Part shown: positions 25,501 to 40,500 of the stretch, piece by piece
Layout: every line of letters begins with the position of its first letter
Position numbering within the stretch: the stretch's first letter is position 1
Source: Dendrophyllia cribrosa
Taxonomy: Eukaryota; Cnidaria; Anthozoa; Scleractinia; Dendrophylliidae
Assembly: GCA_024195265.1 (NCBI GenBank)
Contig: JAJLRJ010000002.1
Coordinates: 50,806,543-50,870,542 of the forward strand
DNA: 64,000 nucleotides
Direction: 5' to 3'
Translations under genes and position numbers: made by a program
Notes under the pieces: generated by a model
Told to the model about the DNA's origin: nothing
Database searches by the model: none
The model's input: only the letters and a program-made list of their open reading frames with translations

Positions 25501-28500
25501 TTATGAGGTGCAGCAAGGCTGGCTTTCAGATTACTGTTGCCATAAAACTGAAGACCTGTCTTTGGATGCCAGGTGAGTAAAATGTAGCACCAAAAGTCGA
25601 AGGATGCTGGAGTTTTTACCTGGACAAAACGTCATTATAGAGAAGTCACACAAGAACGTGATAAAGTTAACTTGTATGTATGTTAAATTTTTTCACACCA
25701 TTTAGTTTATCTTGGCATGTTTTAAACCGTAGAATTACGAGCGTGACGAGTACAATCCCTAAGAGGTCACAGCTATTTTCGGCTGGCCGTTTCTTTCGGA
25801 CTGCTAAAATACGCAATCTATTTCAAGAAACTAATTAAATAATGCTTATAGGACCGCAAATTGGATGTTCTAGCTAAAAAAATTGGAAGAAAGTAATGTA
25901 AAATCCTCAACAAAGTACCGTACAATTTACTGTACACTGCCGACATTACTTGTAAGCTTTTTAACAATTAGATTATGAGCTCGAGATTTCTATCGCGTGA
26001 CAGAAATCAAGAGCGAATAATCTAATTGTTTTAGTATAAATCTACTAGACGTTCAAAACTTGACAACAAATCCTCTTCACAGACACTTCGAAAACGCGAA
26101 GAAGCGGCCGCCATTAGACAACTCACTGTACTCACTTTCTACAACAGAATATATAGTGAGTGGCATAGCCAATAAGAGAACAGCATTCGTGATAGAACGC
26201 TAGTAGATTTATACTAATGTTGCATGGGGGTTGCTTTTGTGGCAATTTTATTCCAATTTCAGTAGATGGAATCCTAAAGTGTAACTATTCAAATGAAAGC
26301 TACTGAGCAGTACTTTCTTGTGGCACTGTTTATTATGCTGTACAAGATGATTCAAACTTTTGAGTCAGTGGATGAAATCCAAAAGTGTGACAATTCAAAT
26401 GAAAGCTAGTGGGCAGTACATTCCTATGGTGCTGTTTATGACGTTGTACAAAGTGGTTGTGACTTTTATTTCTGTGGATAAAATCTTGACGTAGGATCAT
26501 ACAGAGGTAAGTCATCGAAAATTATTTTTGTGCTGAGCTTTATGTTGGTTATTTAAAATCAATATGTTCAAAGTCAATGTTACCTGCCAAGTCCCCTTTG
26601 ACGTCGTAACCTGGGCAACAATTGCCCCTCCAGCTACATAAAGCGACACACCTCGAGCCTTTGCACCAGGTCCAGTGTCCAGAATATACTTGGGCTGTTT
26701 ACAAAACTTCACAGATAAGTCTATTCGAATCTTGATCCCAATAGCGAAGCCTTTTTGGCAACTGTCCGGGTTCAAGAGGCAGTCTTGAGCGGAAATCGTG
26801 GTCGAAAGCCATGTCGTGTTGAGCAACCGGAATCCCATGTTGAGAAGGCTTGCTTTCCCATTGATAATGAGTGGGGGAGTGCCGACTATCTGATTCTGTT
26901 TTATGGACAGGAGGTACCAGTAATAACTGGTGGGAACGGGTGGCTCTACAGAGAAGAAAGAAGAGATTAAATGGGCTATGTCACCATTTGTATTGTTATT
27001 TTAAAAAGCTAAAAGACATATTTATATCAGCTAGTGGAAATGCCAAAATAATGTTCCAGTTTTGTTAAAAATTGCTTTACGAGTATAATGAAACTATAAA
27101 CAAGTCGGCCGTGACTATAGATGGTCAGGATGGAAATGGATTGCAACTTGAAAAAATTGGCCAATTTTTGGAAGTTTGTTCAATGCGTTTTTGGAAAATT
27201 TGCTAAAAAGTGATTATGGTTTATTATTTCTACAATAATTTACTTGATATCTTGTTCTTGGTGTTCTAAGAGCATTTCGTGTTTGAAGTAAGATGCTTAG
27301 TTTTAATTCTAGCACAGTCTGAGAGAAAAACATAAAAAGTGCCATGACATAGCCCCTTTAAGGAAAGTCACAAAGTTTATTCTGAAAGAGCGAGTTAGTT
27401 GCATTCACTTGAAGAGAATTGTAGACCACTGGCTAGAAGGTAAAAACCGACAGATATTGGAAAAGAGCTGAGACTCGGCAAACAGACTGTTTCAAATATT
27501 GTTGACAACTTTGTTCACAAAGGACATGTTGAGGCAAGCAAAGGAGGAAACAAAACACGCTGAGCACGAACTGATGATGTGAACTACTACGTCAAATACT
27601 GCAAAAAAAAAATGTAGCCCAGCATTTGAGATCGAGTGCGAGATCTTTTGGAAACATGTCAATTTTATCTGCTGTGAGCAATTTCAACTGGAGTCTGGAA
27701 GTAAATTGGTTTGCGGCGTGAGTTTCATAAATCAGTTGGTGAGTTTTTTTGGTCAAGGTTTTCCAAATCTGCCATTATAGTCAAGTGAAGAAGAGTACAA
27801 GATGAAAAATCCATCAGTTACGAAGTTTACAAGTTCACAACTAAGTTCCGAATTAAGTTCGCAACTTCGTTTCAAAGGTCGCAGTTTGTTCAGCAACTAC
27901 GTAATCAAACTGCCAAGTTCGTTGCCAACATCAGAACTTCCGAACAAACTTCGGAAACCGCTCGTCAAACGTTTTGTGAAAGCCTCTGCAAATCGGCCAC
28001 CGCAAATCACTAAAAGACAAAGGGAGAGCTCGAAAAGACAGCTTGGTGTGTCTTTTTACGGTGACCAACTTATCTTATCAATTAAGACTTTGATAAAACC
28101 AAATTTTAATGCAAAAAGCCTTAGCGTTATGGCAGAAAAGAATCAAAGATTTTTACTTCGCATGACCGACGGGGTGTGTAATTCTAGCTAACACCTTCAA
28201 ATAAAAAATGAAGACTGAACAATAAAAATAACAATATTGTTCATCAAGTTCTGTACTCACCTTTTGGTCCTGGACCTGTCGGGGTAACTATTGTCGGTTT
28301 TACTCCTGAAAGAAAATAGTGATTTGTTGATTTCTGTACGCGCACGAAAGTATATAACTATTTTCTTGTAGTGCTGTTTCTTACACTTTACAAGGTGGAT
28401 CTAACTTTCGAGTTTGTGGACCAAATCTTGAATTGTGACCATTCAAATGAAAGCTACTGAGCAGTACTTTCCTGTGGTGCTGTACAAGGTGGTTCTAACG

Positions 28501-31500
28501 TTTGAGTCTGTGGATGTAATCCTAAAGTGTGACCATTCAATTGAAAGCTACTGAGCAGTACTTTCCTGTGGTGCTGTTCATTATGCTGTACAAGGTGGTT
28601 CTACCTTTTGAGTCTGTGGATGAAATCCTAAAGTGTGACCATTTATATGAAAGCTATTGAGCAGTACTTTCCTGTGGTACTGTTCATTATAATGTACAAG
28701 GTGGTTCTTTCTTTTGGGTCTGTGGATAAAAACCTACAGTGTGACCATTCAAATGAAAGCTCTTTAGCAATAGTGAATTATTTTATACAGATGTACATTG
28801 TAGCTGCGCATACCCGCACATCTGGCCTGGCATTCCACTCCTGTGGGGTACAGGTTTTCATTTCCAAGACAATTTCCAAACTTGAAAGGTCTGCACTGCT
28901 TGAGATTGGAGTCAAAGTAGTACCTCACTTCAGCATTTACACACTTATCTGAGTTCCACACTCTCTGACACACTCCCGGCTCTGGAGGAAATGAAACGAC
29001 AATAACATGAATTAAACATTTTTTTTTTTTATAATGAATTCTACGCGCATTTTGATTGTTAGAGTATAGACGCAAAGCTGACATCATGGAGAATTTGCCT
29101 TCTTTGTTCCGTCCATCATGGCGGATAGTTTTGAAAATACGGACGAGATTATTCCAGAAATGGCATTTGAAGGCATCGCAAAAGATTTAGCAGAGGCTAT
29201 TGACAATTACCGAAGCGAAAAGTAGTTTTGTTGACGTGGAAAACAGGGATGGTCACAATCGAGTGCTTCGAAGCTAATTGTTTTTCCCTGTTATTGTATA
29301 AAACAAATATATTCCATTTTGCCGTGCGTCTGTGCAGTTATAAATCACAAAAAACGTCAAAATGTGGTCAGAACATCAGCACCAACTCGCCTGCAGCTTG
29401 TTGGCCACTTAATGTTTGTTTTTACAACATTTTATCGCCATCAGTGATCTTTGAAAAGACGCACGACAAAATGGAATCTATTTCAGTGTTAAATAAAACA
29501 ACTTCATAAACCGCAGTAATGCAAACCAAAAGTAAACAAGAATTACATTTGACGCTCAATTGAAAGCCGCTAAATGAAGGAGATAAATGAAAATTCCGAA
29601 TTTGAAGCAATGCATTTTATACTATTTTGCCAGAATTTCTGGCAGAGAGCTGTAATGTCAGCACAGAAAAAAGACATGAATGGTTACCAAATTAGTCATC
29701 GCAGTAGGACTTAAACATAAGAATGAAATATGAATGCTTAAGAATGAAATATTACTGCACGACAAGTAACTTACCGCACACTTGCTCACAGTTCTTTCGT
29801 GAGTAGAAGTGAGACATGTTCCTGTAGCTGCAGTGAGCCAGAACTTCTCGCAGGAAGTTGATGCATGGAGAACTCTGCTCGTTGACTGAGGCCTTGCTCA
29901 CCTCCTGTTGAACGTCAATTTGGCATGGTCCTTCTGGCTTGCCAGTGTCGCAAGGAGACACTAACATGAGGAAACAACCACAAAAATACAATCAACTTGA
30001 ACTCTTAACCTTGATTCGCAACACAAGAATTGCTTTATAATAGTAAATTGTATTTTCATTTGTCCCCCCATGTAGGCGGTAAGGGTGCAAACTGCGACGT
30101 TTTAACTGCTTAACGGTAGTCTTTATCAGCTGACGAGGTCAACTGTTTAGAATTTGTTTTGGTTGCTTTCGAATTTTCAATTAAGCAACTACGACAGGTT
30201 TAATGAGCGAAAATGAGTTTTATGGAAACGTGAACACATGGCAGTCAATTTCCCGTTCTCTATTTCAACTTGAAAGCCTCAGTTCCCAACGAATTGAACT
30301 CCAGAATTTTGAATCTGGCTACTCTTGGGGATTAAGGCACCACAAGACAACACAATTTATATTTGTTTATCCTCACCTACGCTACAGTAAGATCCTGAAT
30401 AGCCTGCAGCACAGACACACTGGTTATTGACGCATTTCCCGCCATTAAGGCAGCTTGGTTTGCAGGTGGCTGAAAAATAAATAAAAAATGCAATTCACTA
30501 TGAGCATGAATATGAGTATAACACTTCACAGTGGGGGATCCAAACTCAGGGGGTAAGGGGGGGGGGGGGGGGGGGGGGAATTCAGAGTGAATAGGGGGAA
30601 TGCTGTATAATTTCAATGACAATTATTTACTGCAGGAACATGCATTTTCGTACTTACAAACTTCACACCACTGTCCGGAGTATCCTGCTTGGCATTGACA
30701 CTTGTTTGGGGCAATGCATTTCCCACCATTTTGACAGACTTTCTGGCAGACAGCTGTATTGTAAAACAAAGAATGAATGATTGGACTATGAGCTGAAGTT
30801 GACAAGCTATAAATTAACTTTAACACTTTTGTGGGGATATTTTAATGCCTTTAATTACCCTGGCTCTTTCTTTTGGGTCTGTGGCCATTCAAACGTAAGC
30901 TTCTGAGCAGTACTTTACAGTGGTACTGTTTATTATGCCGTACAGGGTGGTTCATGCTGTGCAAGGTGGTTCTATCTTTTGAGTCTGTGGATAAAATCCT
31001 GAAGTGTGGCCATTCAAAAGTAAGCTAGTGAGCAGTACTTTACTGTAGTACTGTTTCTTATGCCGTACAGGGTGGTTCTATCTTTTGGAGTTTGTGGATG
31101 AAATCCGAAAGTGTGACCATACAAATGAAAGCTACTGAGCAGTTCTTTACTGTGGTGTTGTTTATTATGCTGCACAAGGTGGTCCTAACTTTTGAGCCTG
31201 TTGATGAAATCTTAAGTGTGATCATTGAGCTGAAAGCTATTGAGCTGTGCAATGTACCCGCTAACCAGGGTTAACCAGGGTAAGACCTATACCCACTTGA
31301 TGTATTGTTCATTGTCAAGTCTGGGAAAATGTATCTCATTAACTGCCGAAAATACACAGAAATCCTAATACTCACGAAGGGCGCAAGAGGTGGTTTTGTA
31401 TCCAGCTGGGCATTTGCACAGATTAGGTTTGAAGCACGTACCACCGTTCTGACAGGGAATCTTACAAATAGCTGTAGAAAATAAGGAAAAATTGAGATAA

Positions 31501-34500
31501 CATAAAGTTGCATACACGAACAACATATAACTCCTGAAGTGACATCAGAACCTTGGATGTTTTTTAGAAGTTGCAAAAAGCAACTGTTTCTTTCAGCCAC
31601 TTTAGCCATCTGTGACCCTTAGCAACGGAAAGGCTCCGTCATGTTGTGTTAGATACACGTGTTTATCGTAGTTTAAAATCTAGGTGTGTCCGCGTGCACG
31701 TAATTGACGTCACATTTTGTGTACTGATATATTGTATTGTTATTTAGCGAGTGAGATCATTTAGCGAGCGAGGTCGTAGCGGGCACGCGATCTTGTACTA
31801 TTGTTACCCTCCCTCCCTCTCGAGGGGCATTAGCTTGGTTTTGAATAAAGCCCAATTATTTACCCCCAGTATTGTGTGGTGATTTTAATCTGTTTTCATT
31901 TGTTGTCTTTGAGTTTTACTTACAATGTATATTTGAAATCACTTAAAAATGTCTTAACTACCTGTATATACTACATGTATATGAATTAAAGGGGGTTCGT
32001 TGTCCGTTTTAAGGTGATGTCTGTATTAAGGGGGTGTCTGTATTAAGGGCGGATGTCTGTACTAAGGAGAGGGTGTCTATATTTAAGGCGGATGTATGTA
32101 CTAAAGGGGGGAGGGGGTGTCTGTATTAAGGGCGGATGCCTGAACTAAGGGGGATGTCTGTATTAAGGGCGGATGTCTGTACTAAGGAGAGGGTGTCTAT
32201 ATTTAAGGCGGATGTATGTACTAAAGGGGGGAGGGGGTGTCTGTATTAAGGGCGGATGCCTGAACTAAGGGGGATGTCTGTATTAAGGGGAGTGTCTGCA
32301 TCAATAAGGGAAACGTAACAAAAAGTTAACTGTATTGCACTCATAAAAAATGGCAATAAAAAGTTTGCGTTTATCATTGAAATCGAATAGCAATAACAGC
32401 TGTAACAGCTGAAATAAGAACTTACCTGTTTGGCAGGCGTTTCCTTCATAAAGGCCTTGACTGCACTGACACTTGGTGTTCACACATGTGCCTCCATTCT
32501 GACAAGCTGGCACACAAATACCTAGATCAAGAACAACAGCATAACATGAGATATTATAGAAGATGAAACGGCAGCGCCTACCAAAATCAACATACATGCT
32601 GTGTTATAATAATGAGCAATCTATCTGAAGACACAAGTTTACTTATCTCTCAGAAAGCCACTGTGTCATATTGTTAGTGGTTTAAACTTCTTACCAGACA
32701 GAATTTGTGTGAATAGGTATATTAGGAAACACTAATGATCAGTTTAGCAAACAGGAAGCTTTTGTAAGAAGTCTAATAAGCAAAGTTTTTTACCAAGCCA
32801 TCTTGCCTGGTGTAAACTGTATAACCTCATTCAGTTACTTCTTGTGATAGTTGTGTTCATGTTTCTAAAATCCACACAAAATCTCTAACATTGTCTGGCT
32901 TCCGAAAGCGTGTTATAACTAAAAGTCCAGAAAATATCCTTATTGAATCCATAAATCCAAGAAACTTACTTGGACAAGGTTGAACATTGCAATTTTGGGT
33001 TTGAATTTCTGGCCCAAGCCCCTGATCCAGACAAGACTTCCCTCCATTCTGAGGTGGAGGGTTGGTGCAGGAGCGTTTACGCGATTGGGTTCCTCCACCA
33101 CAAGTGGCCGTACACTCTGTCCATTGACTCCATTCAGTATATTTGCCATCAACTGTACAACAAAATGACATGAAGTTGTCTAGTAAGGGTAAACAGAGTC
33201 TTTAAAACTGAAATTTTGACAATTTAGCAGAAATGAACTAATCTTTGTCAAGAAAACAAACTGTTAGATGATGTAAGTCCGTGGATATTAATCTAATTGG
33301 CCAGTTAAGGGGTGGATGTAGTTTCATTGGTTACAGAATTTTTGGGCGTGCATCATTTCAAGAAACATCATCACTGATACACCAACTGCTAGCAATTGAA
33401 TTTACTGTGACATATTTTTTTGTCTAATTTGAACACCGCTCTACTAAAAGAATAGATTATGAATGTTACAATATGTTTGTTGGGCACATCAGTGGAACAG
33501 TGTCTGAAATTGAGCTCAATTAACGATTTCTTGTGCACTATACCTTTCACCCCTGGGCAAGCTTGTGGGTTGCAAATCTTTGTTTCCAAGTTCCCTCCTA
33601 TTGCAGAACAATCAGTACCTCCATTGAGTGGTTCAGGGTTAGTGCAAGTTCTGGTTCTCACTTGATTGCCACCACCACAGGTGGCTGGGCAGGAAGACCA
33701 CTCAGTCCATTCATTGTATCCTCCAGGAACTGAAAAATGCATTCATTACACTGTGTCAATCATGCACATCAATCAGCTACTCCAAATACACATTGGGCAT
33801 CAAGCAGGTTTAAGGGTCAAGAAAATAGGAGCCCCAGGGGCTTGTCACTGGTGGGGTCTGGTGGCATTCATCCCCAGAAAAGTTCGAATTTTTAGACTTG
33901 CAGAGATATCTTTTCTGATTTTGAAGCGCAATAGGGCGTCTTTCGGTCGCCTGAAAACACTCTAGTTCTGGTTATTAAATGATTTTAAACACTCCATCAA
34001 AACAACAGAAGAGAAAATAGGAAGACCTCGGAAAAAAGGGGGAAAATAGGAACTTGATACCTTGTACACTTAAAGTGTTAAGTAAACTTGAAATTTGGAA
34101 ACCAAAAAATGGATTATTTACTGGAAACAGATAGACCAACAATTTTAGCTTTTATTGCATACCTGGAGATGGGCACATAAGGTCGGGTTTTCCACCTGCT
34201 GGAGCTGTACACAATAAAGATAAAATACAAAAAGTAAGTAACAGAAAGCAACTACTGAATTGGACTACAAAAAGGATAATCACAGAGAGAATTTAATTCA
34301 GTTATTGACTTCTACTTGCTAATATTGTGCAACATTAAAATGAGAAGCAGCGATTTTAAAACTCATATTTAGGTTAAATTTCAAAGTTAAAGGTTTTACC
34401 AGCATGATCTATTTCATTGCCTCAATGCCTGTTAAAGAGACTAAATCCATGTTTGAGAAATTGAGGAAGTTTGGGTATTGTTCTTTCCTACAATGTTCTC

Positions 34501-37500
34501 GTCTTACATGTACTTGAAACCCAATTTTGTGATGTTCTGCCAATAATGTGTTTTCTAGTTAATGGAATGTATGATGGTGTAAGCACAACATATACCTTGC
34601 AACATAGTGGAAGACTCTTTTATCCAGTACCAAATAATTCCTGGGTTCTCCGCATCCCCACTTGTCCATTGAGCTGGGCGATATTCCGCAGATTTAGACA
34701 CAATTGTCCCAAATTTGGATGGGCTTTTACAGTCAAATGTTGATAGCAGTGACTTGTCATCACCAGACAGGTATGGCATACGCTTACCAATACCTTTTTG
34801 GTCTTCAGACCAAGAACCAAACTTTTTCAGTAGTTTAACTCCATTTTGGGCACAATCTGAGGATGTGAAGCTAAATGCAATTTAAAAAATAACAATGTCA
34901 GTATAAGAAATTCTCCAGTCAACTATTGATTTACCTGTACAAGTGTACAAGTTTACATCCCACCTCATTATTTTATAGTGGTCCTCCTGTATATACCCAT
35001 GGGCCACATGGTAAGCAGACACCCTTGGGAACAACACCCATTAAAATTACATTTCATAATTTCATCTCAATTCAAATAAGTGATACATGGCCCACAAACT
35101 TTGTTCTCTTTTAATTAGTATATCTCCATTTCAATGAGCAGACTTAAAGAGGCAGTGTAAGACCAAAATAACAAAATTGTGTTTTCCTAATTTCCATGAA
35201 CTATAATGCCAAATGCAACCACATATACAACTAAATTGAATAAAATGTTTCTATAGAGCAAAACAGAAGCAGTAGTTTGGAGAAAAAGTGCAGGATTACA
35301 AGGATGAAAGTGGATAACCGTTCATCAATTTCGATCTTGTGACAGTCGGTCAAGAAATCAAAGTTCCATTCTGGTGGAATTGAGTCATTATTTTGTCTTT
35401 TCCTATCATTCCCTGTATCCCAATTGCCTTTCTAGATCTTACAGACTGGAAGAATTTCAATGGGTTTCTTGCTTCTCGGCACTCATTTAAAACTACATTT
35501 CATATTTTCATCTCACTCTTGGGAACATGCTTAATTGCTTGCTTAGAAAAAATGTTCACTAATAATCCCACGCAGTTAATTTGGCTTTTGTACGCATAGA
35601 ACTGGGACAACTTATGATAGGTGACTGCCCATGGGTGATGCCTGCTAGCAGCATTAATATGTTAATACATAAACACACAACAATATATGTACGTGCACAA
35701 CATCCTTAAAAGTAAAGTCAGGCATGCACCAGCGTCAATTGGACAATGCTAACCTGTAATTTTGTGGTGCCATAAATATGCCACCATTGCTGCCTCTCTC
35801 TCGTGCTTCTAGTCGATAAAGAAAATATGGACTGATAGCAATGGACTTGATTGTATCACCCTCATCTAGCACTGAGTAATCCTTAGTGACAGATGGTTCT
35901 GCTGTGTTTCTAAAGCAGGGGAATAGAAATATTTAAAATATAAACATAACAGTTTAATGGTACAAACAAAGAGAAGAGGCACAGAGTGCAAAAAAGAACA
36001 GTATCCATTTGGATGTAGATGTACATGAAGGACATACATACATTAATTTAACTACCTTTTTAAGACTGAAACCATTGGGACCAGACAAGCCATCCATCTT
36101 AGAGCAGTGTCTGTCTCATAGAGAGACACAGACCTACTTTAGGAGTCCATCTTAGAGAAGTGCCAGACTTACAGTAGACTGGTGACCATTTAGATTTAAT
36201 GTTCACTGTACATATTTATAAGCTGACAAGCTTTATGGTATTCAAGAAGTACAATATAGTTAGGTGGGTAGGCAAAGGTTCGCACACTTTTAAAGGTGTT
36301 AGAGCATCACACGTAGGAGGCAACATGGTTTTCAAATAAAATTAATGTCAGAATCGGCAAGTTGTCACTCTCATTACCTGCTTTTGACATTGTCCTTTGT
36401 CCAGCCCTGGTTGCTTGCACTAGTCACCAAAAGAGTCCATCCACCATTATCATGTGTCATATCACAAAACACATTGACTGTTTCTGCTGAGTTTGGCTTC
36501 TGCAAGTAGATGGTGTACAAGCCATCTGTTTTGCTGTGGCAGCGTTCTACAAACTCACGACATGAGCGAATTGGAACTGAAAGGAAATAGAGAAAATAAG
36601 TTATATTAGCGGGTATCCGTACCACTATTCTTGTAAAACAAGTATCCAAAGTCAAAAACTTTCTGGGCTAGGTATTTAGATACAGTTGTAGTCGACAGCA
36701 ACTACGAGCAACCTCCATCAGCACTGATAATACTTTTTCTTTGTGTGCGGCCAAATATTCACTTTCCACTATTTGAATGTCTGGAACAGGCTACACATTC
36801 CTCCGATATCAGTCAAAGTGTGGCCTTCCAGATAGTATTGAGTAAGGACTGTTTATTATACCAGGTTTGTGAAAGCTTGTGAAATCATCTACAAGACAAT
36901 ATTTACAGGGCTTGAAAAAAAGTCCCACCCAGTCATCGCGGACAAGTAGATTTTGCTGTGGGGCAAGTAAGTTTTCCTGCTTACTTGCCTGATGGACAAG
37001 TCCCAGGCAAGCCGTCCACTGGCTAAACAACGATTTTAAAACAACAACTTACAGAAATAACTTTGGCAAGCACGTGACTGCCCATGGCAAGCAAAATTTG
37101 AGAGTTGCTTGTCCAAAGGGCAAGCTGGAATGAAATGTTTTTTCAAGCCCTGAGTTAGACAAGTATAGTTTGTGCAATACTGGAACCTTTGTCTTTTCTA
37201 CTTTTACTAAATGCCACTTAAAGTACCATGACATAATCATCAAAACAACCAATACATGTATAAAAACATTGCAAAGCCATTGAGGACGTCAAAAGCAAAC
37301 AGCTTAGGGTGCTCGTCACTTACTCTTAGGTAGAGGACAAGGCTGTAAGTTACACTCCTTAGTTTCCACAGGTTTACCAGTGCATGTCCTTCCTCCAAAC
37401 ATTGCAATAGGGTTTGTACAAGTGCGTGACCTTGAAGTGATTCCTCCACCACAAGTTGATGTGCACTCAGTCCAATTGCTCCACAGTGTGAAACCACCAT

Positions 37501-40500
37501 TTACTATGGAGGATGAGCAAGAAACGTCATTCAGAAAATATGTTTAGAAGGGAAGATAAAACAAAAGTATGTTGAGTTGTATATGTTGTGGTTCAAATTT
37601 TTCTTTGGTTTAAAAATTTTCAAACCAGTTTAGTTTTTATTTTCCTTTGTCTCATGTTCATTATCATATTCTGAGACAAAGGAAAACAAAAATCAAACTG
37701 GTTTGAAAATTTTTAAACCAAAGAAAAAATTGAACCACAACATAATACATGGAGTTTATGCATTATTTAATAAAATAGTTTTCTGTGTCCGTTCATGATA
37801 AATAGGAGACGGGTGAAATTCTTTTGATAAGCCCCACCCTGTCCAATATATATAATGTGAATATAAGCTCTTACTAAGAACAACCCCACAAAAAAGTACT
37901 TTGAATTTAGGCCTAGAGAGATGATATTGTAAATTACATGGTATACAGTAAAACACAGCCAAACCTGGGCAAGGCAGTGTGTTACATGGCAACACTTGTC
38001 TGGCATTATTGACCATCTTGAATTTTTCTCCACCACCACAGGTCTTGGAACACTCAGACCAACCAGTTTCATCCGCTGAAAAAAAAAGAGATGATATTAA
38101 TTTTACTGATATTGTTTGCAGCTGTAAACTTACAGTGCATATAAATATGACTTAAACATGAATTCATCAAGTGAACTTACGAACTTCAGGACAGACTGTC
38201 AGATAGCAAGCCTTGCTCTCAGTAGGCTCTCCTATGGCAGAACAGTCAGATCCCCCATAGCTTGGCATGGGATTGGTACAGCTTCTGACCCTGTTCTGTT
38301 GTCCACTGCCACAACTGACACTGCATTGAGACCAATCTCCCCATAGCGAGTAACCACCATTTACTGGGGAGTAAAATAGAGCAATAATTTAGGCGAGTTA
38401 TCATTTAATAACAGTCAGCTGCAGCATTGCAGAAACTTTGCTATTGCAGAAATGAAATAAAGTCCCAGTGGGTAAATTTTGTTATGGATTTTCTCTATAA
38501 AACACCAAATCCAAACATGTCTGTGGGAGATCAGTAACAAGATTACTACATGCACACAGTAGTTGACTTACCAGGGCATGGGTCATTCTTGCACTTCATT
38601 GTCTCAGTGGTTGCACCAAGAGAGGAACAATCCTTGCCACCAAATTCTGGGCTGGGATTAGTACACTGACGTGTCCTCATTGACTCGCCTCCTCCACACG
38701 TCACTGTACACTGGGTCCAGTCACTCCACGGTGAGTAACCACCATTAACTACAACAACAAAAAGAATAGTGAATAAAGACATCATCAAATGTGATGTAGT
38801 TCTAACTTTTGAGTTTGTGGATAAAATCCTATGGTGTGACCATTCAAATGAAACCTCTTCAGCAGTACTTTTGCATGGTACCATTTGTTCTAACTTTTGA
38901 GTCTGTGGATGAAATCCTATGGTGTGACCATTCAAATGAAACCTCTACAGCAGTTCTTTGGAGTGGTACCATTTGTTCTAACTTTTGAGTCTGTTGATGA
39001 AATCCTATGGTGTGACCATTCAAATGAAACCTCTTCAGCAGTACTTAACTGGCATGGTACCATGCCACTCTTGGGAGTTTTAACTCCCAAGAGTGCCATG
39101 GTACCATGCCATTTATTGATTTAAGTAAAGGTTAAGTAGCTACAGTTGAAGATCCCTTTTTGACCACCCTCATAAGTGACTAGAATGGTTAAATTCAGAA
39201 CAGTTTTTACTGCAGATCTCCCAAAATATGGAATACCCTACCACCAAGCTTTTAGACAGCAGGGTGTCCAGGTGTCCTGTGGACGTCCACTTTGTGAACA
39301 AATTCATGAAAATTGCACCTACTCCTTAAAAAATTTATGATGGGAAATATCTTCAGGATGCCCACTATTCAATTTCTGGCTAAAAGCCTGCCTACCACTA
39401 TATCTCAGAGACACTTTGTGTAGTGCTACACTAAACTACTTCAGAAAGGAATTCTTCAAATACTATCTTCATCTCACTAAGACTGTTTTTTTTTTTTATG
39501 TGTACTCATCCCAAACTTTTGAAACAATTTGTGTTAAATGTCATGTATGCCATCAAATTTCTAGTCTAGGTGTCAGTCAGGATGTGCCATGTTAATTTGT
39601 ATGTACACTGTATGCAATAATTATGCTTCTTTTTTCACTATGTTTTAGCCTGATATTTTTTATGTTTTCATGTGCATAAACCAGTTTTCGTTTTTCCTTT
39701 TTTTTTTTGTTTTCGCATGTAGATTGGGCCCTTGTAATGAAGCATTATCTCTGTGAGGAAGTTCCTCACCTTTTTTGGCAAAGTTTGTAATCAATATACT
39801 TTACACATACAGCTGTACAGTAACTTACCTGGACAATTCTGTGGATTGCATGCCTGTGTGAGGAGTTCTGGTCCACTTCCAGAACAGTCTTTACCACCAA
39901 ACTGGGGTGGAGGGTTGGTACAGTTTCTTGTCTTCTTTATTATTCCACCTCCACATGTTACACTGCACGATGACCACTGAGACCACTCCGTATATCCGCC
40001 ATTCGCTAGGACAATAGAAGCCAACAATCAATGGTGATAATGTAAACTTGTGATTTATGAATGGAAATTATAGTTAATAAAGCCAAGTTCAACTTCTTGG
40101 CCATACTTAATGTACATACAGTACAAGTATGTGGCCCAATATTTAATTTGAAGTATTTGTATTCAGCATTTCATACAGTACAGTAAGTTGTGTTAAATAA
40201 TTAAAGCTCCCTGCAGCTTTAACACAAACAAGTCATGTGTAAATAAAGTTGAATTTGAATTGTGTTGGATATCCCCCACCCCACTTTGGCTTTTAAGACC
40301 CCCCTCCCCCCTCGGAATTTCCAATGACCTTCCATGGGGGAGGTACGGATATTTTCAGGAACCACATATTACTGTTAACTGCTTTTATACAATAATGTCA
40401 TCACAAGACACAAGCTGGGCTGACAAACACACAATCATACAGCTACATAATGATCAACCAGTCTAGTCCAGACAAACTTAACTAAACTGTTGATGAGTGA

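Noticed and set aside
27802..28191. 129-residue plus-strand ORF
   Set aside because: Starts in an AAGTTC-type low-complexity stretch; no recognisable family and it lies among transposon remains.
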